The notes: generated from the sequence alone by a model not told the origin. Shown: positions 29,892-41,350, numbered from the stretch's first letter. The stretch: 64,000 bases of DNA from Crossaster papposus (GCA_037893245.1 JBAIAA010000251.1:1054001-1118000), one strand, 5' to 3'. Program-made: numbers and translations.

Positions 29892-30560
29892 ATTAGGCCA
29901 AGGATATTGAGTATCTACACAATCAGAAATTGTCAAAATTGACCTTGTGCTTTTTACTAACACTAACCAAAGCCGCACGGCGATGTCGTTTTCATTGTAG
30001 TCGAACAGTGCCTTTCGCTGGCGACTGCTTGATAGTGCGCCCTCTATCTCAAAAGTTGTTTTCTCGGCTGCGTTCCACTCGCACTAACAATACAAAATCG
30101 TTGGCCAACGTTCGGTAATATTCGTTAATTGTTGTTCAGTTGTACATCCAATTGGAAACTGTACGCGTAGTTGGCAAACGTTGGCTGCGTTGATGAATTT
30201 GAAGGGAAACAGTTTTTAAATAGCCGGAGAAACCGATATTTTCAAGTTAGCGTCGTATCTGCTACACGCGGTAATCCCCAATTCAAACATTTTGGTAATG
30301 TTTTTGTCCCGCCGGCTTAAACTAAATAAAACAACTATTGAACTTTACCCCCGGGTTCAAACGTGTTGACCAAAGCTTACATGTTTCTTGGAACGATATC
30401 AGATTGACAGTTAATTGCATTGTTTTGAGTTACCATCGAATTAACCGTGCCTATGGTTGCTACGCGCCCAGGTAAACAAATCCCCGCCTAATTATCCACC
30501 TGCAAGGTGTTGTGATTCAATTAAAAACACCTGTGCGCTAATCAGCGGGGGAAGCAGTCT
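29892..30560. other. Intergenic, no gene recognised
   Basis: A GGCTGCGTTCCACTCGCACT segment near 30066 looks like a stray end of the preceding MITE type. No coding signal. Confidence 0.3.
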
Positions 30561-30804
30561 GGGGCCAATTTCATAGAGCTGCATAAGCACACAATTTTGC
30601 TTAAGCACACAAACTTTGCTTGGTAAATCAGGTTAGGAGCAAAAAATCCATGTGATCGTTTTGCTAAGCTAACAATAGCTAAATACCAATCACAAATAAT
30701 ATATATCACATGGAGCTGTGGCTGGTAAGCTGGTTTTACTAAGCAATAATGTTTTGTGCTTAAGCAATATTGTATGCTTAAGCAGATCTATGAAATTGGC
30801 CCCC
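30561..30804. mobile_element. MITE family 4, copy 1 (GGGGCCAATTTCATAGAGCT)
   Basis: The TIR starts GGGGCCAATTTCATAGAGCT, then GCATAAGCA, and is mirrored at the right end as TGAAATTGGCCCC. GCTTAAGCA motifs recur inside. A second copy, about 85% alike by eye, lies at 34653-34895. Confidence 0.7.
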
Positions 30805-31043
30805 AGATGTGGTACAAGGAAAATAATACCTAAAGGATGAAAACGAATCGTGGATAAATTTGCTTTGATACAACAGAATTTCCCCGATTATGTTGACACT
30901 AAACATAAATCGATATCGCATTAAAGAGTCCAAGGTTCAGGTTTCCAATCCTAACCTTAACTTTGATCTTACCTTAAACCTATTTATTTAAGGCCGTATT
31001 TCCAAAGTGCCGATAGACCATGTGTGCCTCGCCAGTCCACGTT

Positions 31044-32653
31044 CACTTACCTGTCGCCACAATATGAGAGTAAAGTCGCACGATGTGATTTGGAGATATG
31101 GCCGTCCAAAGTCCAAATATGAAGGGTGGTCAATTTTGAGATTGTGCGAAAGTTAGAAAGCCTAAGTCCTCCTTTACATATTCCCCCTTTTTGGGGTGCG
31201 ATCAGATGATAAACAAACTCTTAAACTACGCGATTTTGCGTAGTGTTTGCGTAGTTAGTGTTTGGATTAAAGCCATTAGTAGTCTAATTAACACGGTAAT
31301 TAAATATGCAAATTAGGTCCTCGTAAGGGAGCGTCTCAAAAGTCAGATCGCATGGAACGTCCAAATGAGAACACATCACCGTTCCGCCGGGCATACTCCG
31401 TGTCCCCGCTGGATCGCGGGCATATCCCCATTTGGACGTTCCACCACGGGCGCTGTTCCCGCATGTTCCCAGGCAAGAAATCTACGCATTCCCATTGGAA
31501 CGGTTGCACAGTTTTACCCATTTGGGAACTCGGCCTGTATGCGAACTTGTAAACGGCGTCTCGATACCGTAGGACGTCGCTGGTGATTCATATGAAGACC
31601 ACCTATTAAAATGTGTTCAATTAACATTTTGAATAAAATTGTTTTAAAAAAATGCAAGTGATTCGACGTATCCCAGGTGTACGACCGTCGGCAGGATGGA
31701 AGGTAACGATTTGCCGGAACTACTAAAATATCTGATTACCTAGACTTAAAAAGCACGATTATCCAGACTTATGAACAAATTTAAAACAATCTCAGTCATT
31801 GGTCACCACTTAACTGCAGTTTAAAATAACACTACATCTATGAAATGTGGAAATTACGTAAAATATAATTATTCTCCAATTGTACTATGAAATAACGTTC
31901 ATTAAAGGTAGTCTTGATGTGAGTAATTAGCGGCGAGTCTGAGTCACGTAACGGAACATTATAGACTTTATTATTCTTACACAATTGACAACATAATTGT
32001 TTCAGACTGGTTAAAAACATCTATTTATGAACCTACCTTGCCGTCTGTTATTAAGTCAACGCAACTCCGGCAATAGAGCGCAAACACAAACATGCACGCA
32101 ATCGGGCACAAAGCAGACAATGTGGAATGTTCCCAATTGGACGTCCAGGCAGATCGTTCCCGTTGGAACGTTCCCACGGGAATGGTCAACATATCATGCC
32201 GCCGTGTCCCAACGGGCATGCGGACGCGTTCCCGTCAAAAAGGAACGTTCAAATGGGAACGTTCCGTTTTGACGGGAACGTTCCCGACTTTTGAGACGCT
32301 CCCTAACTATCTCACGTTTTCGAAATTTATATATTTTGTTGTTTATACAATAGTTTGTATGTGTGGAAAGTTTCAAGAAGAAATATAATTAGAAATATAT
32401 AGCCATTGCTATGCTCAACCGATCCTTACTTGTTCTGTTTTGTATTCTTTCGCGTGTTTTGTTTAAGAAGTTTCCTCACAATCGCGTTTTGTGAAACCCA
32501 TGACTTTCTGGAACGCTTTAAAATGTATTTATCGCCAAATCTTCAAGTGTGACACACCGTTGGAAAGCCCTCTTCCTCAATCATTTGAAAATACCAATAT
32601 CTCAATTTTTGATTTTCCCAACTTTACTCTCATATTGTGGTGACAGGTCACTT
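31044..32653. mobile_element. Outer TIR element containing a second transposon
   Basis: A roughly 33-bp inverted repeat (CCACAATATGAGAGTAAAGT core) lies at 31044-31076 and 32621-32653. The element at 31327-32303 sits wholly inside, so it probably inserted into this one. The true ends of the outer element may extend beyond the conserved blocks. No coding sequence is seen. Confidence 0.5.
31327..32303. mobile_element. Inner non-autonomous TIR element with TAA duplication (PIF/Harbinger-like)
   Basis: A perfect 18-bp TIR, GGGAGCGTCTCAAAAGTC, is flanked by TAA at 31324-31326 and 32304-32306. The subterminal regions are dense in GGAACGTTCC- and ACGTCCAAATG-type palindromic half-sites, especially at 31355-31450 and 32140-32290. 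No transposase. TSD and TIR together suggest PIF/Harbinger. Confidence 0.65.
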
Positions 32654-33097
32654 TTGTTATGCGAGTGTCGTGGTACCAAACACTGACTAGTCTAGTCACA
32701 GACTCCCGTTTTTCAAGTTACCCAACTATTATATTCGATTGAACGGAACTTAAGTTCAACAAAATTAATGTAATTTTATAATAGTCATGATACATTCGCA
32801 GTATTTTCGATTATGTTGTAAATTGGAATGCTTTCTTTTCTTTAAAAAAACAACCCGTGTATTTTGAAAGTTACAAGTTCATACCATAAACCCGCGGAGA
32901 AGTATTGTCCAGAAATTGTTTTATTTATCAGAACAATTTTAAACAGAGGTCAGGTTGTGCCCGACCACTCAAACAGTGGTCGGGTTGTACCCGACCAATC
33001 AATGAAAGCACAAATACTATAGAACAAAACAAAATTAGTACAACGATTAGATATTGTTTCAAAATATATTAACAGCATCTTTTGAAACGTTCATTTA
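32654..33097. other. Intergenic, one short palindrome
   Basis: At about 32950-32998 GTGCCCGACCACTC and GTGGTCGGGTTGTACCCGAC form overlapping inverted repeats. No gene is seen. Confidence 0.35.
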
Positions 33098-33460
33098 AAG
33101 GTAGTATACGCCATTGGTAATTGCTTGAATTATCACGAATAAGTGGATTTGGGGGCTTATATTTTATAGTAAATATCGTTTAACTAACCTGTACGAAGTT
33201 TCACAGTCGTGAATGCCAAGAAAAGCACGACAAACAGCGTTTGTTTTCAACCGGCGTCGAGCAGTTATTCTTATGTTATTTGTGGGTTTTTTCGCAATCG
33301 TCGTCCGAAATTATATTTTGTAGAATAATATTAAAGGATATCTAGCGCAATCATTTTGCTGGATGCATAGAATCATTCTTTACTTTCAGATGAGTAATAT
33401 ATTTATTAATACTTCGGTAGTATTTTTTTCTCGAAATCTGTAAATGGTGTATCCTACCTT
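33098..33460 (+). mobile_element. TA-flanked MITE family 1, copy B
   Basis: The 363-bp copy has TIR AAGGTAGTATACGCCATTGG at the left and AATGGTGTATCCTACCTT at the right. TA dinucleotides flank it on both sides (33096-33097 and 33461-33462). It is the best-preserved forward copy of the family. Confidence 0.72.
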
Positions 33461-33763
33461 TAAGTGCTTATAATTCAACAATCAGTCGGATACGTGCGAC
33501 AAAAAAAACACCTCAAAGCGCCCTTTAGTGTAATATAAAGATTACATGTCTACATTTACCTAATGTAGAATTATATTTAAGCCATTACTGAGCGCGAGCT
33601 GTATCGACTATATGGAAGTCTCGATTTTAAACACAACCAATTAATAATTGGATTTTAAACTGTGAAAGCGCTAATGGATTTTCTACCGTGATCAAAATAT
33701 ACATATCCGTAATGATGTCACGTTTTGTTTACATTGTTCTATGGGGGCGTGATTGGTGGATAT

Positions 33764-34490
33764 AGACCAGTTTCCTAAAAAACAAATCAAATTTATGCAC
33801 GCATGCGCATAAATAGGCCGGGAGGCAAGAAGTGAAATCGGCCCATTGGAAATGTACAGGGGTCCAACAAATTTTGCCGTTTTCTCTCAATTTCTCCAGG
33901 ATTTGTTTATTTGTCTTCGGAACAGTCACAAATATTAGGTATCACTTTCTTGTCAATTTTTATTTTATTTTTAGGTATAAAATCAAAACTGTATAAATAA
34001 AATATGAATTTGCCCGGTGCGCACGAGGTCGAGGAAAATCAGCGGGGGTCGTTTCCCCACAAGTCAAAGAAAATACTCGGGCTTTTAAGGCTACCATACA
34101 CCATATTGCGGGAAAAATCGCATTCACGAAATCACAGCGGGAATCACAGCTTGCGCTGGCACAAAACGATGTGTTCACGCCGCGATTCAAGGCCTGTGAG
34201 TCTGCCCGCAATGTGATGTATGGTACCCCAAAGAAAGCACAGTATTTTCTTTAAGCCCTGGTGATTTCCCTTGACCTTTGTGCGCTTGGGACAAATAGTT
34301 TTGACCAGAAAGTAATACCTATGATGATTTCAGGGACTTTTCCGAAGAAAATAGCACAAATTCTAAATAAATTGAGAGAAAATTTAAAATCCTGTACATT
34401 TTCAATAGGCCGATTTTGATTTCTTGCCTCCTGGCCTATTGATGCGCATAATATACGTGAATGAATCTGAATTTATTAGAAAACTAGTCT
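33764..34490. mobile_element. Long inverted-repeat element, arms about 190 bp
   Basis: The left arm (33764 to about 33970) and right arm (about 34300-34490) match in inverse. Landmarks are AGACCAGTTTCCTAA at the end, ATAGGCCGGGAGGCAAGAA, AATGTACAGG and TTTCTCTCAATTT. A second, inner inverted pair (TACCATACACCATATTGCGGG at 34091 and its inverse near 34205-34228) lies in the centre. It is palindrome within palindrome, without coding content. Confidence 0.6.
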
Positions 34491-34652
34491 GTTGTCCTTA
34501 CGTAGATCCTATACGATTCATTGCGTCTTTCGTCTAAAATGTTAAATGATTAAAGATTCAACAAATACCTGCCCATTGCATATCGTTAGATAGACTTTAA
34601 CTACAGTTGGACTAGCAGTTTCATTAACACGCAATAAACATTGATGTGATCA

Positions 34653-34895
34653 GGGGTCAATTTCATAGAGCTGCTTAAGCACAACATTTTGCTTAAGCAC
34701 AAAAACCCTTGCTTAGTAAATCAGGTTAGGAGCCAACAATCCATGTGATCGTTTTGCTAAGCTAACAACAGCTAAATATCAATCACAAATAATATACATA
34801 ACATGGAGTTGTGGCTGGTAAGCTGGTTTTACTAAGCAAGAATGTTTTGTGCTTAAGCAATTTGTATGCTGGGGCAGCTCTTTTGAATTGGCCCC
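34653..34895. mobile_element. MITE family 4, copy 2
   Basis: It starts GGGGTCAATTTCATAGAGCT and ends GAATTGGCCCC. Length and interior match 30561-30804. Confidence 0.68.
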
Positions 34896-34925
34896 ATAAT
34901 TAGTGTAAACATTAGATTCAAAATG

Positions 34926-35190
34926 TATAGTGTCGTGATCGGGCGGTTAAGAACCCGGTTTTCTGTTCCGCAGAGCGTGAGTTTGAGTCCCGGTGTCGAC
35001 ACGTGTGCCCTTAAGCAAGGCAATTAAACCACTATTGCTTCGTCCTTCGGATGGGACGTAAAGCTGGAGGTCCCGTGTGTTGTGTAATACACGTAAAATA
35101 ACCCAGTAACACTCATCGCTAAGAGGAGGGGTTTTGCCCCGGTTTTCCTGGCAGCGCCTCGGAATAGGCAACTAGATCGATTGGCGGTTT
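34926..35190 (+). mobile_element. tRNA-derived SINE
   Basis: A-box-like GATCGGGCGGTTAAGA is followed about 40 bases later by the B-box-like GAGTTTGAGTCCC. The body carries GTCCTTCGGATGGGACGTAAA, a block shared by several invertebrate and lower-chordate SINEs as I recall them, and CACGTAAAATAACCCAG. The tail is not well defined. Confidence 0.6.
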
Positions 35191-36034
35191 ACAAATGCAG
35201 ATTGGAAAATGTGACCCACCACCCCAAAACCAGGCTGAAGTCGACATTTATATACGATTTTTATACCATTGATTGCTAGCGTTTTAAGCTTTAAAATAAG
35301 CTATAGTGGACTCAAATAGGTGGTATACTTTTGAAGTTACGTTAGTTTAAGTTAGGAAGTGTCAAGAAATGCTTTTGAGAAAACGAGCTCTAAAGTCGTT
35401 CATCAAAAATCAGGAGAAGGCCGATATTATCACTTTCGGGGATTTTTAAAAAGGTTTAAACATGAACAGCATATAAATTAGAGTTTTAACTAACGATTTA
35501 TGAAGAAAAAAAATCGACCGGCAACACATGTGCCGACTCCCGCCTGGTTTTGGCGTGGTGGGTCACAAATGCAGATTGGATTTGATTCTATGTAATTACA
35601 TACTGCATTAGTATTGCACATACCAAGAGACTTAATTAAGGTAGTATGCAGTTCGCCTTTTAGCATCTGTATATTTTCTTTCAAATTTCAAATGGCACCG
35701 TTAATAGTTTGGAATTATTGAGCAACCACCATCGTTTTGACGTGGTTTTTGATTCATGTGAGGCTTTTTTTCTTCAAAAGTCGTCCAGTCTTGTAAGTCC
35801 GTGCGTCCGTCCAGTTGTCAGGTCAAATGGCACAATGAAGATACGGTGGTTTGTTTGTCTATCTCCGTCGTGTATAATTATGTCTCCACAGGGTAGCGAA
35901 TATAGGGACATTTTCTAACGGCCTTAAAAGTCGCACAACTTTCTGAAAGTTACTAGCTTTCTCTTGTCTATAGCGGATCATTTAAAATCATATTGCGCTT
36001 TACCCTATAAGTTTGTATTATCTGTTCATGATCT
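35191..36034. other. Intergenic, no gene recognised
   Basis: GTGGGTCACAAATGCAGATTGGA near 35560 repeats the sequence at about 35189-35215 (ACAAATGCAGATTGGAAAATGTGACCCACC). The two probably mark an old inverted or duplicated insertion. No coding signal. Confidence 0.35.
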
Positions 36035-36345
36035 TGGTGGCATGGTTGGAAAGTTTGTAAAAGCACTCGTTTTTTACCAATGCGGACCAGGTTCGATTCC
36101 CAGCACGAATATATTTGAGTAGAGTAATTGTTCGCTGGTTCTTTCCTGTGCCACGAGGGGTTTTCTCCGGGTCCTTCAGTTTGCTTTCTTCACAAAAATT
36201 TACATTTACGATCTTTGGCTGTGTTCCTCGGTCAGATGGTCGTATGACAGCTGTCAGAGGCGGCTTCACGTGCCATCGGCTCGACCACGTGTACCGCGTT
36301 CTTCGCAATTCAGCATCCCAGCCTGCAAGCAAGGATTAATAGCCT
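36035..36345 (+). mobile_element. tRNA-derived SINE-like repeat
   Basis: A possible A box (TGGTGGCATGGTTGG at about 36035) precedes a clear B-box-like GGTTCGATTCCCAGC at about 36089. GGGTTTTCTCCGGGTCCTTC follows. It ends about 40 bases past the GPCR stop codon side. Confidence 0.5.
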
Positions 36346-36382
36346 CCCCGATTATTATTGGTAAGATTAAGACTCTGTAATC

Positions 36383-37417
36383 TTAGCGGGTGAGGCTCTG
36401 TCCCTCTTGTTCCGACGCAGCGTGGGTCCGAGCCGTGACGTCAACAGCATTGGAATCGCCGACCTTGTTCCGACGCAGAAAGATCCTCTTCAATTCGATC
36501 TGGAAGCGTTCATACTTGAAGGTGTATATGATCGGATTGACGCACATGTTACCGAGCACTAAGGCGGTAAAAATCCGATGCAAAGTGCTCTCGAAGTCGT
36601 AGTCGCCTCCCAGATTGTACATGATGTAAGCTATCTCAGTTGGCGTCCAGCACACGCTGTAGGATAGGAACACCACGCAGAGGGTAACCGTTACGTTGCG
36701 TTTAGCGCGGTGGAACGTATTGGCGTGTGCCGTGCTGTTGCTCTTCTTGCGAAGCATGTTGACGATGTTTGCGTAGCTGAACGACATGATGGAGAGGGGG
36801 ATCAGGTACTCGCAGCAGAAGAAGAACACACCGCCGATTTTCTGGATGGTGGGGCTCGGCCAGATCGGGTAGCATCCGTCGTGGGAGAACGTGTGTAAGA
36901 CAGCCCAGTAAGACTGATAGAGGAAGCCCACGATCCAGACGAACACGCGGCCGATGTTGGCGCGGCGAGGGGTGAAGAGTTTGCGGTGCTTGATGGCGTG
37001 GCAGATGGCGAAGTATCTCTCCAGGGACACGAAGAGGAGATTGACCGTCGATGCCACAAACAGAGACCAGATAATGTACTCCGAGAACCAGATCCTACAG
37101 GCAAGCTCGCCCCAGATGTCGTGGTTTTGGGTGGACAGTTGGGGGCCGAATCGCAGAATGAGATACAAGATTGAGTCGACCAAATCAATCATGGACTGGT
37201 TCAAAATGAGGAGATTAGTGCAGGATCCGAACACCTTACGTCTCATCAAGAACACAGTACACACCAAGGTGTTGCCTAGGATACCAAGACATCCGATGAT
37301 ACCATAGATGACACTCAAAGCGTCAGAACTCCCCGACGTGGTTGGCATGGGGGATGCTGGTTGCTTAGTAGTTTCCATGGCAACTGATGCTTCCAACGAA
37401 GAAGTGGTGTTCTCCAT
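36383..37417 (-). CDS. Rhodopsin-class (class A) orphan peptide-type GPCR
   Basis: 344 codons in one exon, complete. It has an extracellular N-terminus with an NTT glycosylation site (residue 3) and a Ser/Thr/Pro-rich stretch, then seven hydrophobic segments. Class A landmarks are GN in TM1 (N49), an Asp in TM2 within MIDLVDS (D78), the ECL1 W and Cys of IWGELAC (C107), ERY in place of DRY after TM3 (133-135), an ECL2 Cys (C182), CWTP in TM6 (256-259) and NPIIY in TM7 (294-298). A basic helix 8 and Ser/Thr-rich tail follow. This would be a plasma-membrane receptor signalling through G proteins. The pattern resembles lineage-expanded invertebrate neuropeptide or galanin/somatostatin-type orphan receptors; the ligand cannot be told. 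No frameshift or stop is present, and the GC-rich coding sequence stands out from its flanks. Confidence 0.88.
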   Translation of the reverse strand: MENTTSSLEASVAMETTKQPASPMPTTSGSSDALSVIYGIIGCLGILGNTLVCTVFLMRRKVFGSCTNLLILNQSMIDLVDSILYLILRFGPQLSTQNHDIWGELACRIWFSEYIIWSLFVASTVNLLFVSLERYFAICHAIKHRKLFTPRRANIGRVFVWIVGFLYQSYWAVLHTFSHDGCYPIWPSPTIQKIGGVFFFCCEYLIPLSIMSFSYANIVNMLRKKSNSTAHANTFHRAKRNVTVTLCVVFLSYSVCWTPTEIAYIMYNLGGDYDFESTLHRIFTALVLGNMCVNPIIYTFKYERFQIELKRIFLRRNKVGDSNAVDVTARTHAASEQEGQSLTR

Positions 37418-38910
37418 TGCGTGAACTGTTCAAAGTAGTGTGATCGACGATTACGTTGATTGTGAAACGGTACCAAAATCAGTTTTAACAAGGTGAAAGT
37501 TGCCACTTGGAAATTTTAGTCACTATCACCTTAGCAGTACACTATTTGTGTGTTAGTGGCGTTGCCCGAACACACTGGCACCATGCGCGTTTCGTTACCT
37601 GGCGAATTATAAACCAGATAGGAAATGACTTGTGTTGGTTGATCGGACGCGATGCCTTTAAGCGATCTTCCCAGCTAGTTGTAGATCGCGTGACGGAGCA
37701 CGTGTCACAACGGACACACAGCGATATGAGTGACCTATCGTGTTAGAGACCGGCACTTCAAAGCGCCGTCCCGATCGTAGTGACAGCCGTCGAACAAAGA
37801 GAGGAGCACTCAGCAGCCATGAACGGCGTTAATCTCGCTTTAAGAAGCACGGCGAATTCTCTCAGCCTAGTCTCCACTCCAGCATTGTTTAATTGGTGAT
37901 TAGTCGATAATTTAACTATTAGTCGTGGATCCTGTCTCTCGTGGCGCGGGTTTTATCTGATAATAAAACCGCCAAATGTGACGATGCGCGTGAATATACG
38001 CCTTCTTCAACTTCAGTTTGCCAAGTTGAGTGATTAGGAGAGAGTATCGACTAATTGAACTCGACGTAATCGCATCTTAGGAATCGATTCCGAAGCGCCA
38101 TTAGCCGTTTGGGACTGTTTCTCGTTCGTCCTTTGGCGACCCAGCCCTGGCTTCGTTTGAAGGACTTGTGTTTATTCTGAACTCCAAGATAAAACAGCGG
38201 AGTTTGTGCCACTTTGAGACAGACTTAGCCGTGAGATTATTCGGGTCAAGTATCGCTCAAGTAGGCGCGTCGGTCTAGACGACTGTGAACGGTTGATTCA
38301 ATGGCAGATCTTCCTTGCAAGTGACAATAATTGAACGATGGACTTTAACTCTTAATAAGTCATATATTGTGTTGGAGTAGCTGCTAAACACTTACAGATA
38401 CGGTGCACCCCGCGAATTAAGTCACCCGAAAAGTACAGCCGGTTTTCTTTTCTTAGCGACAATATAGTGTCTGTAACCAGCAAAAGGTCTATCGCCAATT
38501 AACTCACGGTCTCACGCCTTAATATTACCGGCTGTTTTGTCAGAGGAAAGTTTTTTAATTGACTTGTAGTTGGTGCAGAGCTGCTCTTCAATTATTAACG
38601 TGGAGTTCGTGTCATAAATATTCTCAAGAGCCTGTCAACAAAACATTCAAAGAAATGAGAAAAAATTTCAGACTTAATTGAGCTCTGACGTTTTATACTA
38701 TAATATCAAATGTTGATGTTTGCCGTGCTTGGTGTCAAAAAAGTTCACAGTTTTTGTCATGCAAAACAACAGTGATTGTTCGGGTCAACGGAATAAAGCT
38801 TAAAAGTAGGATTAAAATAGAAGTAAAACATTTTTTTGTGCATAAACATATGTATTTAGGTTACAATCAACCTTTTTCCATGTACTTTCATACGCATGAC
38901 CTCATTTGAC
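37418..38910. other. Region upstream of the GPCR, no gene recognised
   Basis: This contains the likely GPCR promoter/5' UTR on the minus strand, directly upstream of 37417. I see no convincing TATA box or other gene. A 79-codon stop-free frame at 37507-37746 shows no domain. Confidence 0.35.
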
Positions 38911-39074
38911 CTTACTTTCGGACTGTGACACATATGTCACATTGGGCTATCCCGCACTGAAAAAAATTGCAATAGGGTCAAAGTGAAGTATTTGTATGGT
39001 AATTTCCAACTGCGAGATACATGTATCCAAAACACTTTTGAGGTGAACACTTTCCAACATTGAAACAATCCATT

Positions 39075-39357
39075 TCAGGTTGGGTGGGCAGGTGGGGGTG
39101 GGGAAGTGGTTGTGGGGAAAAGGGGTGTGGGAAAGGGGGCGGGGAAGTGGGGGGGGGGGGGGGGGGGGGGGGGGGCGGGGAAGTGGGGGGGGGGGGGGGG
39201 GGCGGAGAAGTGGGGGGGGGGGGGGGGGGGCGGGGCGACATATATTGGCTCATCCGTGTCACTGTCATCATCTGAGCTGACATCACTCTGGTTACTATCC
39301 AATGCTTGCAACACGTCAATGACACGAAGCCTCCTTCGTGTGTGCAAGGCCATAGTC
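39075..39357 (-). CDS. Possible first coding exon, acidic then polyproline (partial)
   Basis: On the minus strand a strong acceptor-like tract (TTTTTTTTTACTTTTTAG) ends just before the ATG at 39351-39353. The frame starts MALHTRRRLRVIDVLQALDS, runs into an acidic SDVSSDDDSDTDEP, then into polyproline with HFPAP spacers encoded by the C/G homopolymers. The N-terminus recalls the acidic starts of piggyBac-type transposases, but no catalytic domain follows, so that is only a suggestion. The polyproline part probably reflects repeat expansion, and assembly length there is unreliable. Confidence 0.35.
39097..39236. repeat. Poly-G / CGGGGAAGTGGG purine repeat
   Basis: Three runs of about 20 G, separated by CGGGGAAGTG or CGGAGAAGTG spacers, follow a GGGGTGTGGG-rich lead. 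The tract is a strong G-quadruplex candidate. It lies inside the proline-rich frame on the other strand. Confidence 0.85.
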
Positions 39358-40040
39358 TAAAAAGTAAAAAAAAAGAGAAAACAAAGAAGTGTGGTCATTT
39401 ACCAATTTATATTTTACACTTCTACAACAAAGACGCAGGTTAGCTATAAACACAAAGTCCAAGTAACATATACATATATTTACACAACCTCCCTATTATT
39501 TATGCACAGCAACGTGCAGTTGAACATGGTGTGGAGCTAAACTAGCGTGTATGGCACATTGACATTGTACACAAATTCACGTACGTAAGATCCCAAAGTG
39601 ACACCGGTGTAACATGAAAGTTCTAGCCCTTCTTACCCACCAATAATACCTGATCACCATAAATTATAAGGCTTTATAAAACCTTTACTATCCACTGATC
39701 ATTTTCATATATTATTTAGGTATGGTTCTTACCTAAGAATTGTAGAAAAGGAGCATCCACAATGATATTTCTTGTAGATCTGTACTTGCATCAAAACTGC
39801 CACGTTTGAAGGTCATCACATTAGCTTATAATACACCAGCTGCCAAAACAGAGGTCGCTACTTATGTTACAAGGATGTCAGTGCGGGCTTTGGCGGTATG
39901 ATTTTCTCGAAGAAAGCATTGTTTATTTTTAATGATTTTTCGAAATGTTTGTGACATATACGTCACGTGGGGCTCCCCAGGGTGCATCCTGTGAAATCAC
40001 AGTGTGCTGTGGTTTTCAAGAAAAGTAGAATTTTGTATCA
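39358..40040. other. Intergenic, no gene recognised
   Basis: No coding signal. It holds the right-hand TGACATATACGTCA palindrome described separately. Confidence 0.3.
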
Positions 40041-40076
40041 ATTTCCAACGATTGCCGCCCGGCAATCGTTGGAAAT
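40041..40076. repeat. Perfect 17-bp inverted repeat with a 2-nt loop
   Basis: ATTTCCAACGATTGCCG pairs perfectly with the following CGGCAATCGTTGGAAAT across CC. No T-run follows, so a bacterial-type terminator is not suggested. Confidence 0.75.
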
Positions 40077-41119
40077 ACCTGACTACTTTCAAACACTGGG
40101 TGCCAATTAATAAACACTGGTTTCCTAACCTGACAGTCGACAATGGTGTCTATAAATGTATCTGTTCCGTCTGAAGGACGTCAGGGAACTAGAGAGCGAA
40201 AACATCATTGTCGTTCTTTGATTTTCCAGCATTTCTGAACAAAAAAAACTTTAAAAATAGGTAAGCATCACACTACTATAAATATAAACCTTAACCTATT
40301 CATTTTAGACAATAAAAACAAAAACATTATATTATACCTCAAGGAATTAAGTCCCCCTATTTTGGGGTCTAATTAAAAATCTACTCTGCACTTTTCAGTC
40401 AAATACCTACCAATCAATAGCGAAACTCACTATTATTCTAGCCATATTCTTTTGCTTTGCAAAAAAAAACCGCTTGATTTTAGAGACAACATTAATTATT
40501 TATGTAAAAACTGGTGCTGAAAAACGGTGGCCTTTTTTTGGTAATTAAATAAGAATGCTGGCCAACACGTAATAACAATAAATGTTCACATTATATTGTT
40601 CACCGAACTTAATTTTGTATATCGAGTCCAAATGTATATAGCAACTTACATGTAGGTCTAAAAATGGCGGCCATTTTGAAAAATCCAAGATGGCTGCCAT
40701 CCATTTGGACTACACTATAAACAATTTTTACTTTAATTCCTTGGTATCAAAATCATAGGTTTCCAACAAATATGGACTACATATGATAATCAGGCCCAAA
40801 GTTACAAAGTAGGTCTAAAATGGTGGCCATTTCGAAATCCAAGATGGCCGCCACATAGTAGATGGAAAAAAATTAAACCAATGGATTTCTCGCTTAGGAA
40901 GGTAAAATCTATCCAAATATTACAATAATTCCTTTTTATCCAAAAAAATTGCAATGGTCAAAAATATGACATAATATACTGTAATAATATGTTTTCAGGC
41001 TATTTTAAAACATATTATTGTTTTCCAACTCTCACATTCAATTTCAAACCTAAAATAGTCCGTTGTTTGCTTGTGTTAAGCACACGTCAGACTAGTTTAT
41101 TGATAAGTTTGAAATTGAT
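40077..41119. other. Intergenic with repeated AAATGGCGGCCATTTTGAAA segments
   Basis: Two similar blocks at about 40663-40697 and 40817-40855 read TAGGTCTAAAAATGGCGGCC and then AATCCAAGATGGC. They look like a degenerate tandem duplication. No gene is seen. Confidence 0.4.
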
Positions 41120-41350
41120 TGATATAAAGAAGGATTCGATCTCTGAATGCTGCCCTTCTGCAACAGCTTAGACAAATTTGATTTGTAATGACGAAAATAT
41201 TCCAGAGACAATGTTTAAATAGGGTGATCAAACGTTGAACACGAACGAGAAATAACTAAATTGGTTTGGTGAAAGCGGGTGAATTATTTTCTAGGAAAAC
41301 AATTGAATGAATTTCAATCAAAAAAGTTTGAAAATAGCCGGGAAAAACCT
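41120..41350 (+). repeat. Dispersed repeat family 2, copy 2
   Basis: Matches the inverse of 26160-26335 and the direct copy at 47090-47345. It includes AACTAAATTGGTTTGGTGAA and ends near AATAGCCGGGAAAAACC. Confidence 0.5.

Larger units (their letters stand above)
38924..39986. repeat. Direct pair of TGACRTATRTGTCA palindromes, 1 kb apart
   Basis: GTGACACATATGTCACATTG at 38926 and GTGACATATACGTCACGTGG at 39954 each contain a 14-bp palindrome. Both are followed by a GGGCT-N-(T/C)CCC-type stem. The two are in the same orientation and bracket the proline-rich exon at 39075-39357. They may be parts of an old DNA transposon. Confidence 0.4.

Noticed and set aside
36710..37307. Additional frames overlapping the GPCR
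   Set aside because: Shadows of the intact GPCR coding sequence; none has a domain.
39060..39360. Glycine-rich plus-strand frames
   Set aside because: Translations of the poly-G tract; low complexity only.
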